From Apostichopus parvimensis (lineage: Eukaryota; Echinodermata; Holothuroidea; Aspidochirotida; Stichopodidae), in the NCBI GenBank assembly GCA_000934455.1, contig KN890122.1, positions 24,413-58,342 of the forward strand: 33,930 nt of DNA. The letters run 5' to 3'. Shown here piece by piece: positions 12,201-21,399 of this stretch; position 1 is the stretch's first letter; the number at the start of each line of letters is the position of its first letter. Position numbers and translations under genes: made by a program. The notes under the pieces were generated by a model, which made no database searches, was not told the origin of the DNA, and saw nothing but the letters and a program-made list of their open reading frames with translations.

Positions 12201-13411
12201 CGCATGTCGTCCACTGACAACCTAATATTCAGGTGGACATATCAGGTTTAGATGATATACAATATAATTTGTTCCTCTGATATTTCTATTTGGATATCCT
12301 TGAAATAATGCAAGGAAATTATTAAGCTGCTGTCTTGAGAGATGTGGGGAGTCTAAATATGGGGAGTTGATACAGAAGAAGAAAGATTGCAAGATCTATT
12401 TATCTGTTTGTCATATATCTTTATTTTCTTTTTTCCTGTAGAAGTCACAGGACTTCAACAATATCAACACCGACATCATCTTCTAAAACATACACATATG
12501 AAGTTTCATCCGTTAGGAAAACATTAATGGTGAGCATACCTGGCTTATTTTGTAACAAGAAATAAATTGAATATTGCTGTAGACGCTGGCCGGAATTAAT
12601 TAAAGTTAATATCGTGAAGCTGCCACTGGCAGTCACACTTGGAAAACTATAAACCTCAAGACTACACAGAGGTTCATTATTACATGGTTCATTGTGATCT
12701 AAATAGTTGGCAATGTAATGTAATTAGTCAAATTAGTGTTGCCTCTAACCCAGTCGTTTATAATTAAATGCAGTTTTCAGTCGTTATTTTACTTTCTACA
12801 TTGCTTGTAAAGCCAAGACATTTTAACCAATTCTGCATATACTTGAATTATAGATCATAGTTATTAAAATTGAAAGATATTCTCTATTCAAATATGTAGA
12901 GTATCCAATTTCTGCATTTACTCATTCTGTTCTTCTTATCCAGGAAATGTTCGACATGCCTATGATCAAGATACATTCATCGGATGACAGCAACAACAGA
13001 CCGTCAAGTTTATCTTCCGAGAAATCTGAGAACAATGACCAGGACGATAACATCAAGAGTGAGAACGAGGATGTTTTTGGTCCTGAAGTCTCGGGGTACA
13101 GTACCTCATCTTCGGATGACCTCAAAGAATGTCCCTCAGATAAATCGACTCTCCTAGAAATACCAGAACAAAAAGTAAGCAACCCTGATTGAAGTATAAA
13201 ATGCACAAAAGAAAGTATTTTCACTGCTTCATATCAGGCGTTAATGTCCCCTCATTTTTGTGTAATTCCAATGTAATTCAATGTGTAATTCCCACGTTCG
13301 TATATCATACCCCCTCCCCATCCCACAGGTCAAGCAAATATCTTATATGAAGAAGTCACACGTATACAGTAAGTACCACAATGCACTCTTTTAATTCAGC
13401 ATTCAGCATTC

Positions 13412-13503
<92 letters not shown>

Positions 13504-14725
13504 CGCAGACTCTCTGAGCTAGTACTTCCGCCCCCCCGGCCGACGCAGACTCTCTGAGCTAGTACTTCCGGCCGACGCAGACTCTCTGAGCTAGTACTTC
13601 CGCCCCCCCCGGCCGACGCAGACTCTCTGAGCTAGTACTTCCGCCCCCCCCGGCCGACGCAGACTCTCTGAGCTAGTACGTGCCCCCCCCCGGCCGACGC
13701 AGACTCTCTGAGCTAGTACGTGCCCCCCCGGCCGACTCTCTGAGCTAGTACGTGCTCGGGCCAACGCAGACTCTCTGAGCTAGTACGTGTCCGGCCGACG
13801 CAGACTCTCTGAGCTAGTATGTGTCCGGCCGACGCAGACTCTCTGAGCTAGTACGTGCCCCCCCTCCGGCCGACGCAGACTCTCTGAGCTAGTTCCTGAA
13901 ACAAAATGAATAATTACTAATCCTTGTTGTTCAAATAGTGCAGTAGTAGGCATCAAATACCGTACCCTAGGTTGTAATAGTATACAAAACCAGACGAGGG
14001 TGAATGTAACCTGGATGTGCTCCCTGTGCTTTGGGCTCAAAATGTATTACATTGTTATCATATCAAAATGAAGTGAAATACATGTGGGAATAACTTTGAT
14101 GTCCCGCAACATGCTCGGCCCAAGTAACGTCAGATATTGGGTGTGCCCTAGCTCCGAATTACTACAAGAAAAATGATTCTTAGTTGATACAGGTCTAGGC
14201 CAGTACGCACATTGATCAGAATGTTATTCACACTAGGGACACAGACACCAGAAATAATGTTTTCGTTATTTCAACTATTAACACGTAGATATAATTTTAC
14301 AATGCTTCTTTTTCTAGGTTATTACACATGAAGATTTTGCCAATTGGATACCAATGGCTAAGGCTCCACAGTCAGACCTCAATCATGACTCGCCGTCGAA
14401 GAAGGAATTCTCTCCCAAGAACAGTCCCAAGAAATCGAAATTTGGTATAATGAAACATCTGGACCATGGTAGTCCATCAAAGCCTAAAAAGGAAGTGAAA
14501 GTTCAACCTCCGATATTAAAATCGGCCATGAAGTCGTCCAATCGGAAGAAGCATGCCGCTGTACGGGTGGCCATGGAGGATAAGGTAGTCTATACACGGC
14601 CAAATAGAAGGACTATTAGCAATAATAATTACTTGGATTTTGATGCGAATGAAACAACAGCCCATTTTGAGGAGAATAATGTACGAGATTCTCCATCTCT
14701 GCACCATGGCTGCACTAAGTTATGA
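8945..14725 (+). CDS. Single-pass membrane protein, unrecognised family (multi-exon, 5' end uncertain)
   Basis: Seven exons (8945-9201, 10281-10401, 11162-11269, 11697-11820, 12442-12529, 12944-13174, 14318-14725) join in phase into an open frame of 445 residues plus stop. Residues below are counted from the split codon at 8945. The part before the membrane is Ser/Thr-rich with sequons at N44, N84, N132 and N147. Residues 69-126 look loosely like a SEA domain (FQLFQISIN, then LTESPDEYQRF and VKFSGF). One hydrophobic helix spans about 176-197, followed by basic EKKVQRK, which suggests an extracellular N terminus. The tail is Ser-rich, then acidic, then basic with SPxK motifs. The N terminus is missing or lies in the candidate exon at 2113-2155. 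I do not recognise an orthologue. The exon chain is strong; the SEA assignment is weak and the role unknown. Confidence 0.8.
9329..9391. repeat. AT-rich TATA/CATA microsatellite-like tract
   Basis: Imperfect ATATAC/CATACA repeats inside the intron after the first confident exon. Confidence 0.6.
9553..9904. promoter_or_regulatory. Intronic cluster of four CRE palindromes
   Basis: Four perfect TGACGTCA sites (9553-9560, 9593-9600, 9856-9863, 9897-9904) occur in 352 bp of the 1.1-kb intron. They form two pairs with near-identical internal spacing, 40 and 41 bp start to start. Each pair is followed within about 30 bp by GGCAAC, a half-site like that of RFX factors, and then by GGACTT. TGACGTCA is the known binding site of CREB/ATF proteins. 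Enhancer function is inferred. Confidence 0.5.
10281..10401 (+). CDS. Exon: possible SEA-like core
   Basis: A polypyrimidine tract and TTTTGCAG end at 10280 and the donor C|GTGAGT begins at 10402. It enters in phase 0 and leaves in phase 1. It encodes 40 residues starting LTESPDEYQRFKGRLLQIV and ending GVKFSGFRT. SEA domains often have a hydrophobic strand, then SPEY..F, an amphipathic helix and a V.F.GS-like strand. This order is suggestive, but the usual G^S autoproteolysis site is not evident. Two Cys (C108, C116) could pair. Confidence 0.8.
11162..11269 (+). CDS. Exon: membrane-proximal ectodomain stalk
   Basis: The acceptor TGCTCAG ends at 11161 and the donor G|GTAAAG begins at 11270; phase 1 to phase 1. 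It encodes 36 residues, Thr/Ser/Asn-rich with two N-glycosylation sequons (FNLT and SNHT). The composition fits a glycosylated stalk before the transmembrane segment in the next exon. Confidence 0.75.
11697..11820 (+). CDS. Exon: transmembrane segment
   Basis: The acceptor CTCGTTAG ends at 11696 and the donor is a weaker AA|GTTTGT at 11821; phase 1 to phase 2. It encodes an acidic lead-in (KSAEEEQLET), a hydrophobic helix of about 22 residues starting IITGLCISVAVL and ending TCFLV, then EKKVQRK. The positive cluster after the helix marks the cytoplasmic side by the positive-inside rule. This exon fixes the protein as type I-like single-pass. Confidence 0.82.
12442..12529 (+). CDS. Exon: Ser/Thr-rich juxtamembrane tail
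   Basis: The acceptor TTTTCCTGTAG ends at 12441 and the donor G|GTGAGC begins at 12530; phase 2 to phase 0. It encodes 30 residues including SHRTSTISTPTSSSKTYTYE and VSSVRKTLM. Only the phase dictated by the preceding donor is free of stops, which supports the chain. The Ser/Thr-rich basic make-up fits a phosphorylatable juxtamembrane region. Confidence 0.75.
12944..13174 (+). CDS. Exon: acidic Ser-rich cytoplasmic tail
   Basis: The acceptor CTTATCCAG ends at 12943 and the donor AAA|GTAAGC begins at 13175; phase 0 to phase 0. It encodes 77 residues starting EMFDMPMIKIHSSDD and rich in S, D, E and N, including SEKSENNDQDDNIKSENED and STSSSDDLKE. SSDD- and SENED-type clusters match the acidic casein kinase 2 consensus (S/T-x-x-D/E). 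The segment is probably disordered. Confidence 0.82.
13329..13368 (+). CDS. Candidate 40-nt alternative exon
   Basis: A C-rich tract and CCCACAG end at 13328. The frame VKQISYMKKSHVY follows to a strong donor A|GTAAGT at 13369. It enters in phase 0, as the preceding exon needs, but leaves in phase 1, while the last exon needs phase 0. Inclusion would read the last exon out of frame and stop at the TGA at 14329-14331, replacing 135 C-terminal residues by 17. It may be a real alternative exon, a route to mRNA decay, or chance splice sites. A non-consensus donor GTATAC at 13362 would keep the frame. Confidence 0.4.
13412..13503. repeat. (GATA)n microsatellite
   Basis: About 22 nearly perfect TAGA/GATA units in the last intron, directly abutting the minisatellite that starts at 13502. 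No interruption is visible within the run. Confidence 0.97.
13502..13895. repeat. 11-copy minisatellite, 33-41 bp unit
   Basis: Units start near 13502, 13542, 13574, 13615, 13656, 13696, 13734 (truncated), 13762, 13797, 13831 and 13872. Each holds GACGCAGACTCTCTGAGCTA, then GTACTTCCG or GTACGTG, a variable C-run of up to nine, and GGCC. The TTCCG form fills the first five units and the GTG form most later ones, so two unit types expanded in blocks. The C-runs differ in length, as expected from slippage. Confidence 0.97.
14318..14725 (+). CDS. Last exon: basic SP-rich C-terminal tail and stop
   Basis: The acceptor TTTTTCTAG ends at 14317. The phase-0 frame runs 135 residues to TGA at 14723-14725. 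It begins VITHEDFANWIPMAK and continues into a Lys/Ser/Pro-rich part with three S-P-x-K motifs (S335, S346, S362) plus a further SP at S342. These match the full consensus of cyclin-dependent kinases. A second basic part has PPILKSAMKSSNRKKHAAVR. Joining to 13174 keeps phase 0. Confidence 0.82.
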   Translation, partial: VITHEDFANWIPMAKAPQSDLNHDSPSKKEFSPKNSPKKSKFGIMKHLDHGSPSKPKKEVKVQPPILKSAMKSSNRKKHAAVRVAMEDKVVYTRPNRRTISNNNYLDFDANETTAHFEENNVRDSPSLHHGCTKL

Positions 14726-15751
14726 CACACCGCAACAATGTAAAATTTAAGCAGCTGGTTGCTTTTAGCACTATGTTGGTGAACATGCAAATTCTGGTTT
14801 TCTTTGACAACTATATACAAGCTTCTTCTATGCAAACAGGTAACTCTCCAGGTATCTGATATCATCACGTAAATATAGTAAATCCGACACAACTCACTAC
14901 TAGATATAGCCTCTCCAAACTTGTACTCAGAAATAAATCGTGGAAGCCATCTGAAACAAGACAAATATAAAATATCATTCAATTGATTGCAAGCAAGTCG
15001 GTACACAACTTATCCTTTACAACATGTCCCCTAAGTTTTCAGTATCAATGAGGTCAGGCCAAATACTGTATACACATCCCTACATGTACACAAGCAAATT
15101 TGTATTTGAGCACAATTTAGTTCTATGAATGCATTAAAAATGAAAAAATTGCGAATTGTTGGAAACTTGCCAGTCTGCAGGCAGATACTAAGTAAGTTAT
15201 CCGGTTATTACCTCCGTAATTACTGAATTAAAAGAGTGCTTGCCCTAATATAACTATTCATTTCAATATTAAATGTTTCACTGTAATGAGTACAATTTGT
15301 TGCAATGTAAAAAGTACGGATAAATACATAGTCTACATAACTAATGACATTCATAAATAATATTTAATTATATAAACTAGTGATACTGTGTGAAACAAGT
15401 GCAAATAACATATTATATTACTTATAATACTAAGCCGTACATGTGTACTTTTGTTTTTTTCTTACAAGATGAATATTAAATACAAAATGAAGGAAATTCC
15501 CTTGTTCAAATTTTCTTCTTTAACGTCTAATATATACTACTCACATTGACGATGCGGTAATAAGTGCAATGCAACAAACTTGGAACAACGATGCTACAAC
15601 GATGAAGTTTTCACCTACAAATGCTGTGCATTCCCCCTTTTTCATTAAGCATTCGAATATATCCCAAATCACAAGCACAGATTAAATATGTATGACTAAA
15701 AGAACAGCATTTTCTGTATCTTTGAATCAAAACAACCTACCTTGTAGTCAC
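14726..15751. other. Convergent intergenic region with both 3' UTRs
   Basis: About 1.0 kb of AT-rich sequence separates the two stop codons, which face each other. AATAAA at 14932-14937 is a candidate polyadenylation signal for the plus-strand gene. ATTAAA-like sequence on the minus strand near 15362 could serve the protease gene. No other exon is seen. Confidence 0.55.
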
Positions 15752-15918
15752 CTATCCAGACATATCTTGTATAATCCATTTCAATTCTATCCTTTTCTCA
15801 GACACCTTTCTCTGTGTGATTTCCTTAGACATTGACTCCGTTGACAGCTTTTCAGCGTTCATAAATTTGCCAAGGAGGTATTCAGTGAAACAGAGGACAT
15901 ACATTCCACAGTCATAAC
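15752..15918 (-). CDS. SENP8: SENP8/NEDP1-like cysteine protease, last exon
   Basis: On the minus strand an acceptor TTCATCTTCAG ends at 15919. The exon then reads YDCGMYVLCFTEYL and on to a TAG at 15754-15752, about 55 residues. (Y/C)DCG is the active-site Cys motif of Ulp1-family (C48) proteases, which cleave SUMO or NEDD8. The GMYV run and about 51 residues after the Cys fit the C terminus of SENP8, the NEDD8-specific member, as I remember the family. The tail has a charged ITQRKVSEKRIELKW helix like that family's end. The catalytic His and Asp and the N terminus would be in upstream exons, which I did not find up to 33930. It could be a live gene with a long repeat-filled intron or a stranded fragment. 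Another C48 member remains possible. Confidence 0.7.
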
Positions 15919-16484
15919 CTGAAGATGAATAATAAAATGTAATGAATATTAACATAACTTACAGTAGTCATAAATAGAATCAGTTTAATCATAAATAAGA
16001 TATTATGTAAAAAGAACCTTTCAAGTTCAAGCTAGAATATTATGAATAATTGAACAGAAGACTTTGACATCTTTGCATATATGCAGACAATTAATATTCA
16101 ACATATATATTAAATGTTATCAAAGATCAGCGTTATACCACATGATGTTCAACTAACAATGACTGTTTGCTGTTTAACAATTAGAGTTACTTGTGATCAC
16201 ATGTAAGCTACATTTAAAATCACTGGCTACATTATTAAATGTCAGCAGTTGTAATCACAAACTGTTGCACACTGTCAGCTTCCAAGCTGGCAACACTGGC
16301 AAATGTTGCATTTTCAAACTTAAAGGGGATACAAACATGTAGGTTACTTCTGAATGGTAAATTCAAAGGTCTGTTCTCTAGCAATAGACTAGACATGCCT
16401 AGTGGGCCTCAGACAAAAGCAGCTCGGCAAGACTACTTGCACAACACAAGGTCAAGTACAAAAAAGATGGCATAGATCCAACAA
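15919..16484. other. Non-coding upstream of protease exon
   Basis: AT-rich sequence that would be intronic to the protease gene. A 42-codon open stretch on the minus strand around 16230-16355 has no resemblance to the protease and no good donor. Confidence 0.5.
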
Positions 16485-16684
16485 ATTTCAGCAACCAAAA
16501 CACATTGAAAAATCAAAAGATTTTATCACTCCTTCGGAAAGTATAGGAATTAGTTCAAAGTAACATTCAACAAAAAAAAACCAACAATTAAACAAAAAAC
16601 CAACCCAATAGCAAACATATTCTCTTAAGATAAATGCTAAAGCCTTGTCTCCAGATGGAATACTTGTACATATTCACAAAAAGC

Positions 16685-16699
16685 CCGCGAAAATCGCGG
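16685..16699. repeat. 15-bp palindrome, copy 1
   Basis: CCGCGAAAATCGCGG: a perfect 6-bp inverted repeat around AAA. Identical copies are at 17243-17257, 17848-17862 and 18336-18350, one per array unit. Confidence 0.95.
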
Positions 16700-17242
16700 A
16701 ACTGGTATCTGCGAAAAATCAATATGCAGAAACAGGGCGTAAACCTAACAAAGTTCTGACAACTAAAACACATTGAAAAATCAAAAGATACTCAATAAGT
16801 GCTTCAAAATGGTATAGGAAATTGGTTCCAAGAGGACTTCTTAAGCAAAGGATAACACCTCTGTGAGATACCAAGAAGAAATACCAGGAAGAAAAAGCTC
16901 CATGGGAAAGCATGCTGTTACCTCTGAATTATATATTGGGCGGAGTGTGGGATGTAGGATTGAGGGCGCAGTTACCAGTTTCAAAGGCTTTAAAAGTTTC
17001 TTATACTGACAAAAAAAAGTTCTGGATCTGTTTGGCCTTTGGTAATTCTTAGAGAAAACACGAAAATTCCTAGAGAAAACACGAAAATTCCTAGAGAAAA
17101 ACGATGCAAACAGAGGCCTGCATAAAATACCCAATAACAACAGCCTCTCCTCTGATTAATCCTTCAGCCTTGGGATATCCTATAGTATTCTCTCCAAAAA
17201 GCTACTAGACTAACATGCTTTAACCTCCTATACAGAAAAAGC

Positions 17243-17257
17243 CCGCGAAAATCGCGG
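17243..17257. repeat. 15-bp palindrome, copy 2
   Basis: Identical to the copy at 16685. It is preceded by the conserved AACCTCCTATACA flank shared with copy 3 and, less exactly, copy 4. Confidence 0.95.
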
Positions 17258-17847
17258 AACTGGTACCCGTGAAAATTAATCAATGGCAAAAACAAGGCGT
17301 AAACCTAACAAAATTCCAACTAACAAAACACATTGAAAAATCAAAATATACTTAATAAGTGCTTCAAAAAGGGATGGGAAATTGGTTCCAAGACGACTTC
17401 TTAAGCAAAGGATAACACCTCTTTGAGAACCAAGAAGAAATTCCAGGAAGAAAAAACTCCATGGGAAAGCATGCAGTTACTTTGGATTCTTGATTGGGCG
17501 GAGTCTGGGATGTAGGATTCAGGGCGTAGTTCAAAACTGTTACCAGCAAGTAGGTTAGGTTAATTTGGGATAAGTCCAAGCTATTTGCAATGTCACATTT
17601 CAAAGGCTTTAAAAGTTTCTTTCAATGACAACAAAAAGACAAATTTCTTGATCTTTTTGGCTTTTAAAAAAATTACTAGAGATGATACGAAAAAATTACT
17701 AGAGAAACACGAAGCAAACATACATAAAAAACCAATGACAAACAGCCTCTCCTCTGATAAATCCTAAAACCTTGGGATATCCTTAAGTATTTTCTCCAGC
17801 AAAAAACTACTAGACTAACATGCTTCTACCTCCTATACACAAAAAGC

Positions 17848-17862
17848 CCGCGAAAATCGCGG
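17848..17862. repeat. 15-bp palindrome, copy 3
   Basis: Identical core and the same GAACTGG right flank as the other copies. Confidence 0.95.
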
Positions 17863-18335
17863 AACTGGCACACGTCAAAAAATCGGCGGCAAAAACAGGG
17901 TGTAAACCTAACAAAATTCCAACAACCAAAACACATTAAAAAGCAAAAGATACCTAATAAGTGCATCAAAAAGGTATGGAAAATTGGTTCCAAGACGACT
18001 CCTTATACGCAAAGGGTAACACCTCCTCGAGATACCAAGAAGAAATTCCAGGAAGAAGCTCCATGGGAAAGCATGCAGTTACTTTTGAATTCTTGTTTGG
18101 GCGGAGTCTGGGATGTAGGATTGAGGGCGTAGTTCAAAATTCTGGATCTTTTTGGTCTTTTGTAATTCCTAGAGATAACACGAACATTCCTAGAGAAAAA
18201 CGAAGCCAACATATAAACAAACACCCATATCACACATCCTCTCCACTGATAAATCCTTAAGCCTTTGGATATCCTAACGTATTCTCTCCAGATAGAGCTA
18301 CTAGGCTAACATGCTTGTACCTATACAAGAAAAGC

Positions 18336-18350
18336 CCGCGAAAATCGCGG
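18336..18350. repeat. 15-bp palindrome, copy 4
   Basis: Identical core and the same GAACTGG right flank. It is the last intact unit before the partial unit at 18763. Confidence 0.95.
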
Positions 18351-18960
18351 AACTGGTACCCGTGAAAATTAATCAATGTCGAAAACAGGGCGTAAACCGA
18401 ACAAAGTTCCAACATACAAAACACATTGAAAATCAAAAGAATTTAAGTGCTTCAAAATGGTATAGGTAATTGGTTCCTAAAGGACTTCTTAAGCAAAGGA
18501 TGACACCTGTGAGAAACCAAGAAGAAATTCCAGGAAGAAAAAGCTCCATGGGAAAGCATGCTGTTACCTCTGAATTCTTGATTGGGTGGAGTCTGGGATG
18601 TAGTATTGAGGGCGCAGTTCAAACAGGTTAGCAGCAATGTGATTAGGTTAATGTGGATAAGTCCAAGTTATTTGCATTGTCACATTTCAAAGGCTTTAAA
18701 AGTTTCTTCAATGCCCAAAAAAAATGGATCTTTTTGGCCTTTTGTTATTCCTAGAGAAAAAGTCTGCTGTTACCTCTGAATTCTTGATTGGGTGGAGTTT
18801 GGGATGTAGGATTGAGGGCATAGTTCAATAAATGTTACCAGCAAGTAATTTAGGTTAATGTGGATAAGTCCAAGCTTATTGAATTTTGACATTTCAAAGG
18901 CATTAAAAGTTTCTTTAATGACAACAAAATGACAAATATCTGGATCTATCTATCTGTATG

Positions 18961-20799
18961 TTAATGCTTGAGGTAACACTTTACTATATACAAACAAAAT
19001 CAACTGTTATCACTTTTATTAACAAAGTATTTTAAATAATATGCACTGTGATGTATGGGACCACAGAAAGTTGTTAAATGTGTAAACTTGTGCTCAAAAA
19101 CTGAGTGTAGAAGTACATAAAATACCACTTTATGACTAGAATGTACTTTACATACACCATGTGGCACAGTATCAACACAAAATATGATTTAGTTTTCATG
19201 TATTATCATGTAATATTTTCATTACATTGCCTGCAACATTGTATATCTCTTCAAAAACAAAATACTGAACATTGTTCATCATACAAGAACACATAAGTCA
19301 ACCAATCTTATACTTCTAGTTGAAAAACTTACATATACTATCATGTGGCACAGTATCAATAAAAATATTGCCTACAGTACAAGTTCTTATGTTATAACAT
19401 AAATAAAGTGTGATGAATATGAAATTTTGTCCATACGCAAGTTTTCTTGCAAAGTAATGTTTTTGTATAAATTTGTGTGACTAATGACAATGTTTGGTGC
19501 AAAGAAGAGTAACATACTTTGAGCAATGAAATGAATCATTAAGATTAATGGTTTGTATGTTTCAGTGCAAAATGAAAACAACAATGTTTTTCCATAACAC
19601 TGTATTATTTCTCTTCCAAATTTGTCGACCAAATACACATTTCTAGCTAAAGAAACTTTGGAGACTTTTGCTTTTTTGGTGGGACAGGGAGGGGGTGGTG
19701 TGAGAGAATAATGTCATACCCATCTTCATGACATGACATGAAGCACAGTAGTAACTTATTTTAAGAAAAGTCCAAGTCAGGGCAATTGAACTGTACTGTT
19801 AACTTAAACTGAGACTCCACATTTCTGTAAATGATCCTCACCAGGTCTAAGTATTTCAATCTCTTTTAGTTAATTCCAGTATAAAACAAAATATACAGTA
19901 TAAATAGGCATATCAATCACAAAGAAAAACTATTAACAATGAGATCATAAGATATAACCTTTGCAGGTTAATATGTTACACAGGTAAAAAATTCTGCTCC
20001 AAGAAAGATTACAGCACCATCAATAAGATCTGAAACTGTGAGGACCTTGATGCAGTGCTGCTTCTCTATTAAATGTAATTTGTAAAAAGCGGTTGATGAC
20101 ATAACTGTCTGAATGTCAGACTTGGTGCTGCTAAAAATATTCAACCACAATTGTTGAAGAAAGTTAAGCTACTGTTTATATATCTTTACAATGCCATCAT
20201 TCAAATTTTGTTTTAGGTACAGTAGCCAACATTTGTACCAGACTATCAGCTCTGACAAATGTCAAAATATGCAGCATGCTAAATCCCCAAAGTAACATAG
20301 TTTGTTAACCATCTTCACTTGATATAAATACATCACAGCAATTACTTCTATTTGGCTATCTGGATGGTTGCAATTGGAAGAGTTATCCATCTTTGAATGC
20401 TTTTCAAGCTATTTAGAAACGATGGTTGGGGCACAATAATATCTGGTGCAATATTAACTTTGCAGCATTTGAGAAAGACTTGAAGGTTTGCTGCAGTATT
20501 AATTGTAAAAGTATTCACTAATCAAAATAGGCAATCTCAGATTAAAAAGAAAAGATGTGTATCTTGTGGTTTTTGTGCCATGGAGTGGTCCCAATCGAGG
20601 TTCCATTCTTGTTCACTTGCAGAGCTCTATATAATCTTTGAGGCTGGTATTGACATGACTCTTACTTATCATAGATATCATGAGCCACTTTTGCAAGTGT
20701 CTCTGATAATAACTGCATTACAAACTGGCCCACAATTTTTCAGCTTCATGGCTTGCTACACTGTTCTCTTCACCTGGTAACCCTTTAACACTGTTTGCT
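18961..20799. other. AT-rich non-coding DNA
   Basis: No gene is recognised on either strand. Short open frames (for example minus strand 19968-20150) show no family motif and no credible splice partners. A near-repeat of CATCATGTGGCACAGTATCAA occurs near 19157 and 19340. Confidence 0.5.
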
Positions 20800-21399
20800 C
20801 TCTATGACCGGCTCCCTGGTCATTGCCCTTCCTTCTCATGAGACCATCTACTCCCTAAGTTGTGTCCGGCGGGGTCGAGGGATGGCCCGATTTCACCTGC
20901 CACTCCTGTCCGCCCGTTGACAAACACCAACATGTCTAACAAATAGTCTCTAATGCCCTCTAGTGGGGGCGAGGGCACCTCTCCCCGACACTTCGGGGGA
21001 GTCGCCCTCCAGAGCCCCGCGGGCGTCCCTACCCCCTATTCTAACAGGGAGCCTATGAATACAGTAACTCAAAACTCTTACTTGGATTAGTCTAGCTACC
21101 TTTAGGTGAGTATGTTACTACCGTAGGTTAAGGAACAATGAAGTACACTCACCGATAGGCATGTTAGACACTAGGGTAGTGAACGGCAATATCTGCCTGG
21201 TTGGATGCGCAGATTCGCGAGTCAGATCATACAATTGCTCCTCCATCTGGCTGTGTCTCACCCCTATGGTGGGGAGGGAGGCCGGAAGTGAGACAGGTAT
21301 TAAAGCTTGTCACTCGTAAATATACAAACCAGAAAGTTTTGGAATATTTACATCGCTCCTTACTTACCTGTCTCCTCACAAACATAGCACCAAGTGGCA

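Larger units (their letters stand above)
16485..18960. repeat. Tandem array of ~490-605 bp units
   Basis: Each unit has, in order, AAAGCCCGCGAAAATCGCGG, AACAGGGCGTAAACC, ACAAAACACATTGAAAAATC, TTGGTTCCAAGACGACTTC, AAGAAGAAATTCCAGGAAGA, CTCCATGGGAAAGCATGC, GATTGGGCGGAGTCTGGGAT, and TTTCAAAGGCTTTAAAAGTT. Palindrome anchors at 16685, 17243, 17848 and 18336 give spacings of 558, 605 and 488 bp. Partial units flank both ends (about 16485 and 18763-18960). Minus-strand frames encoding MLSHGA..SWNFFLVS recur in every unit but are short and broken, so they look like by-products of the repetition. Confidence 0.92.

Noticed and set aside
13780-14040. Minus-strand frame with repeated SSESLRRP
   Set aside because: It is the translation of minisatellite units and has no independent support.
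16588-18637. Recurring minus-strand frames with MLSHGA..SWNFFLVS as a tandem protein gene
   Set aside because: The frames are short, interrupted and in different phases in each unit; they follow from the DNA repeat.
19968-20150. Minus-strand 60-codon frame as an upstream exon of the protease
   Set aside because: None of the C48 motifs before DCG (WLND, HW) is present, and no donor fits the phase-1 acceptor at 15919.
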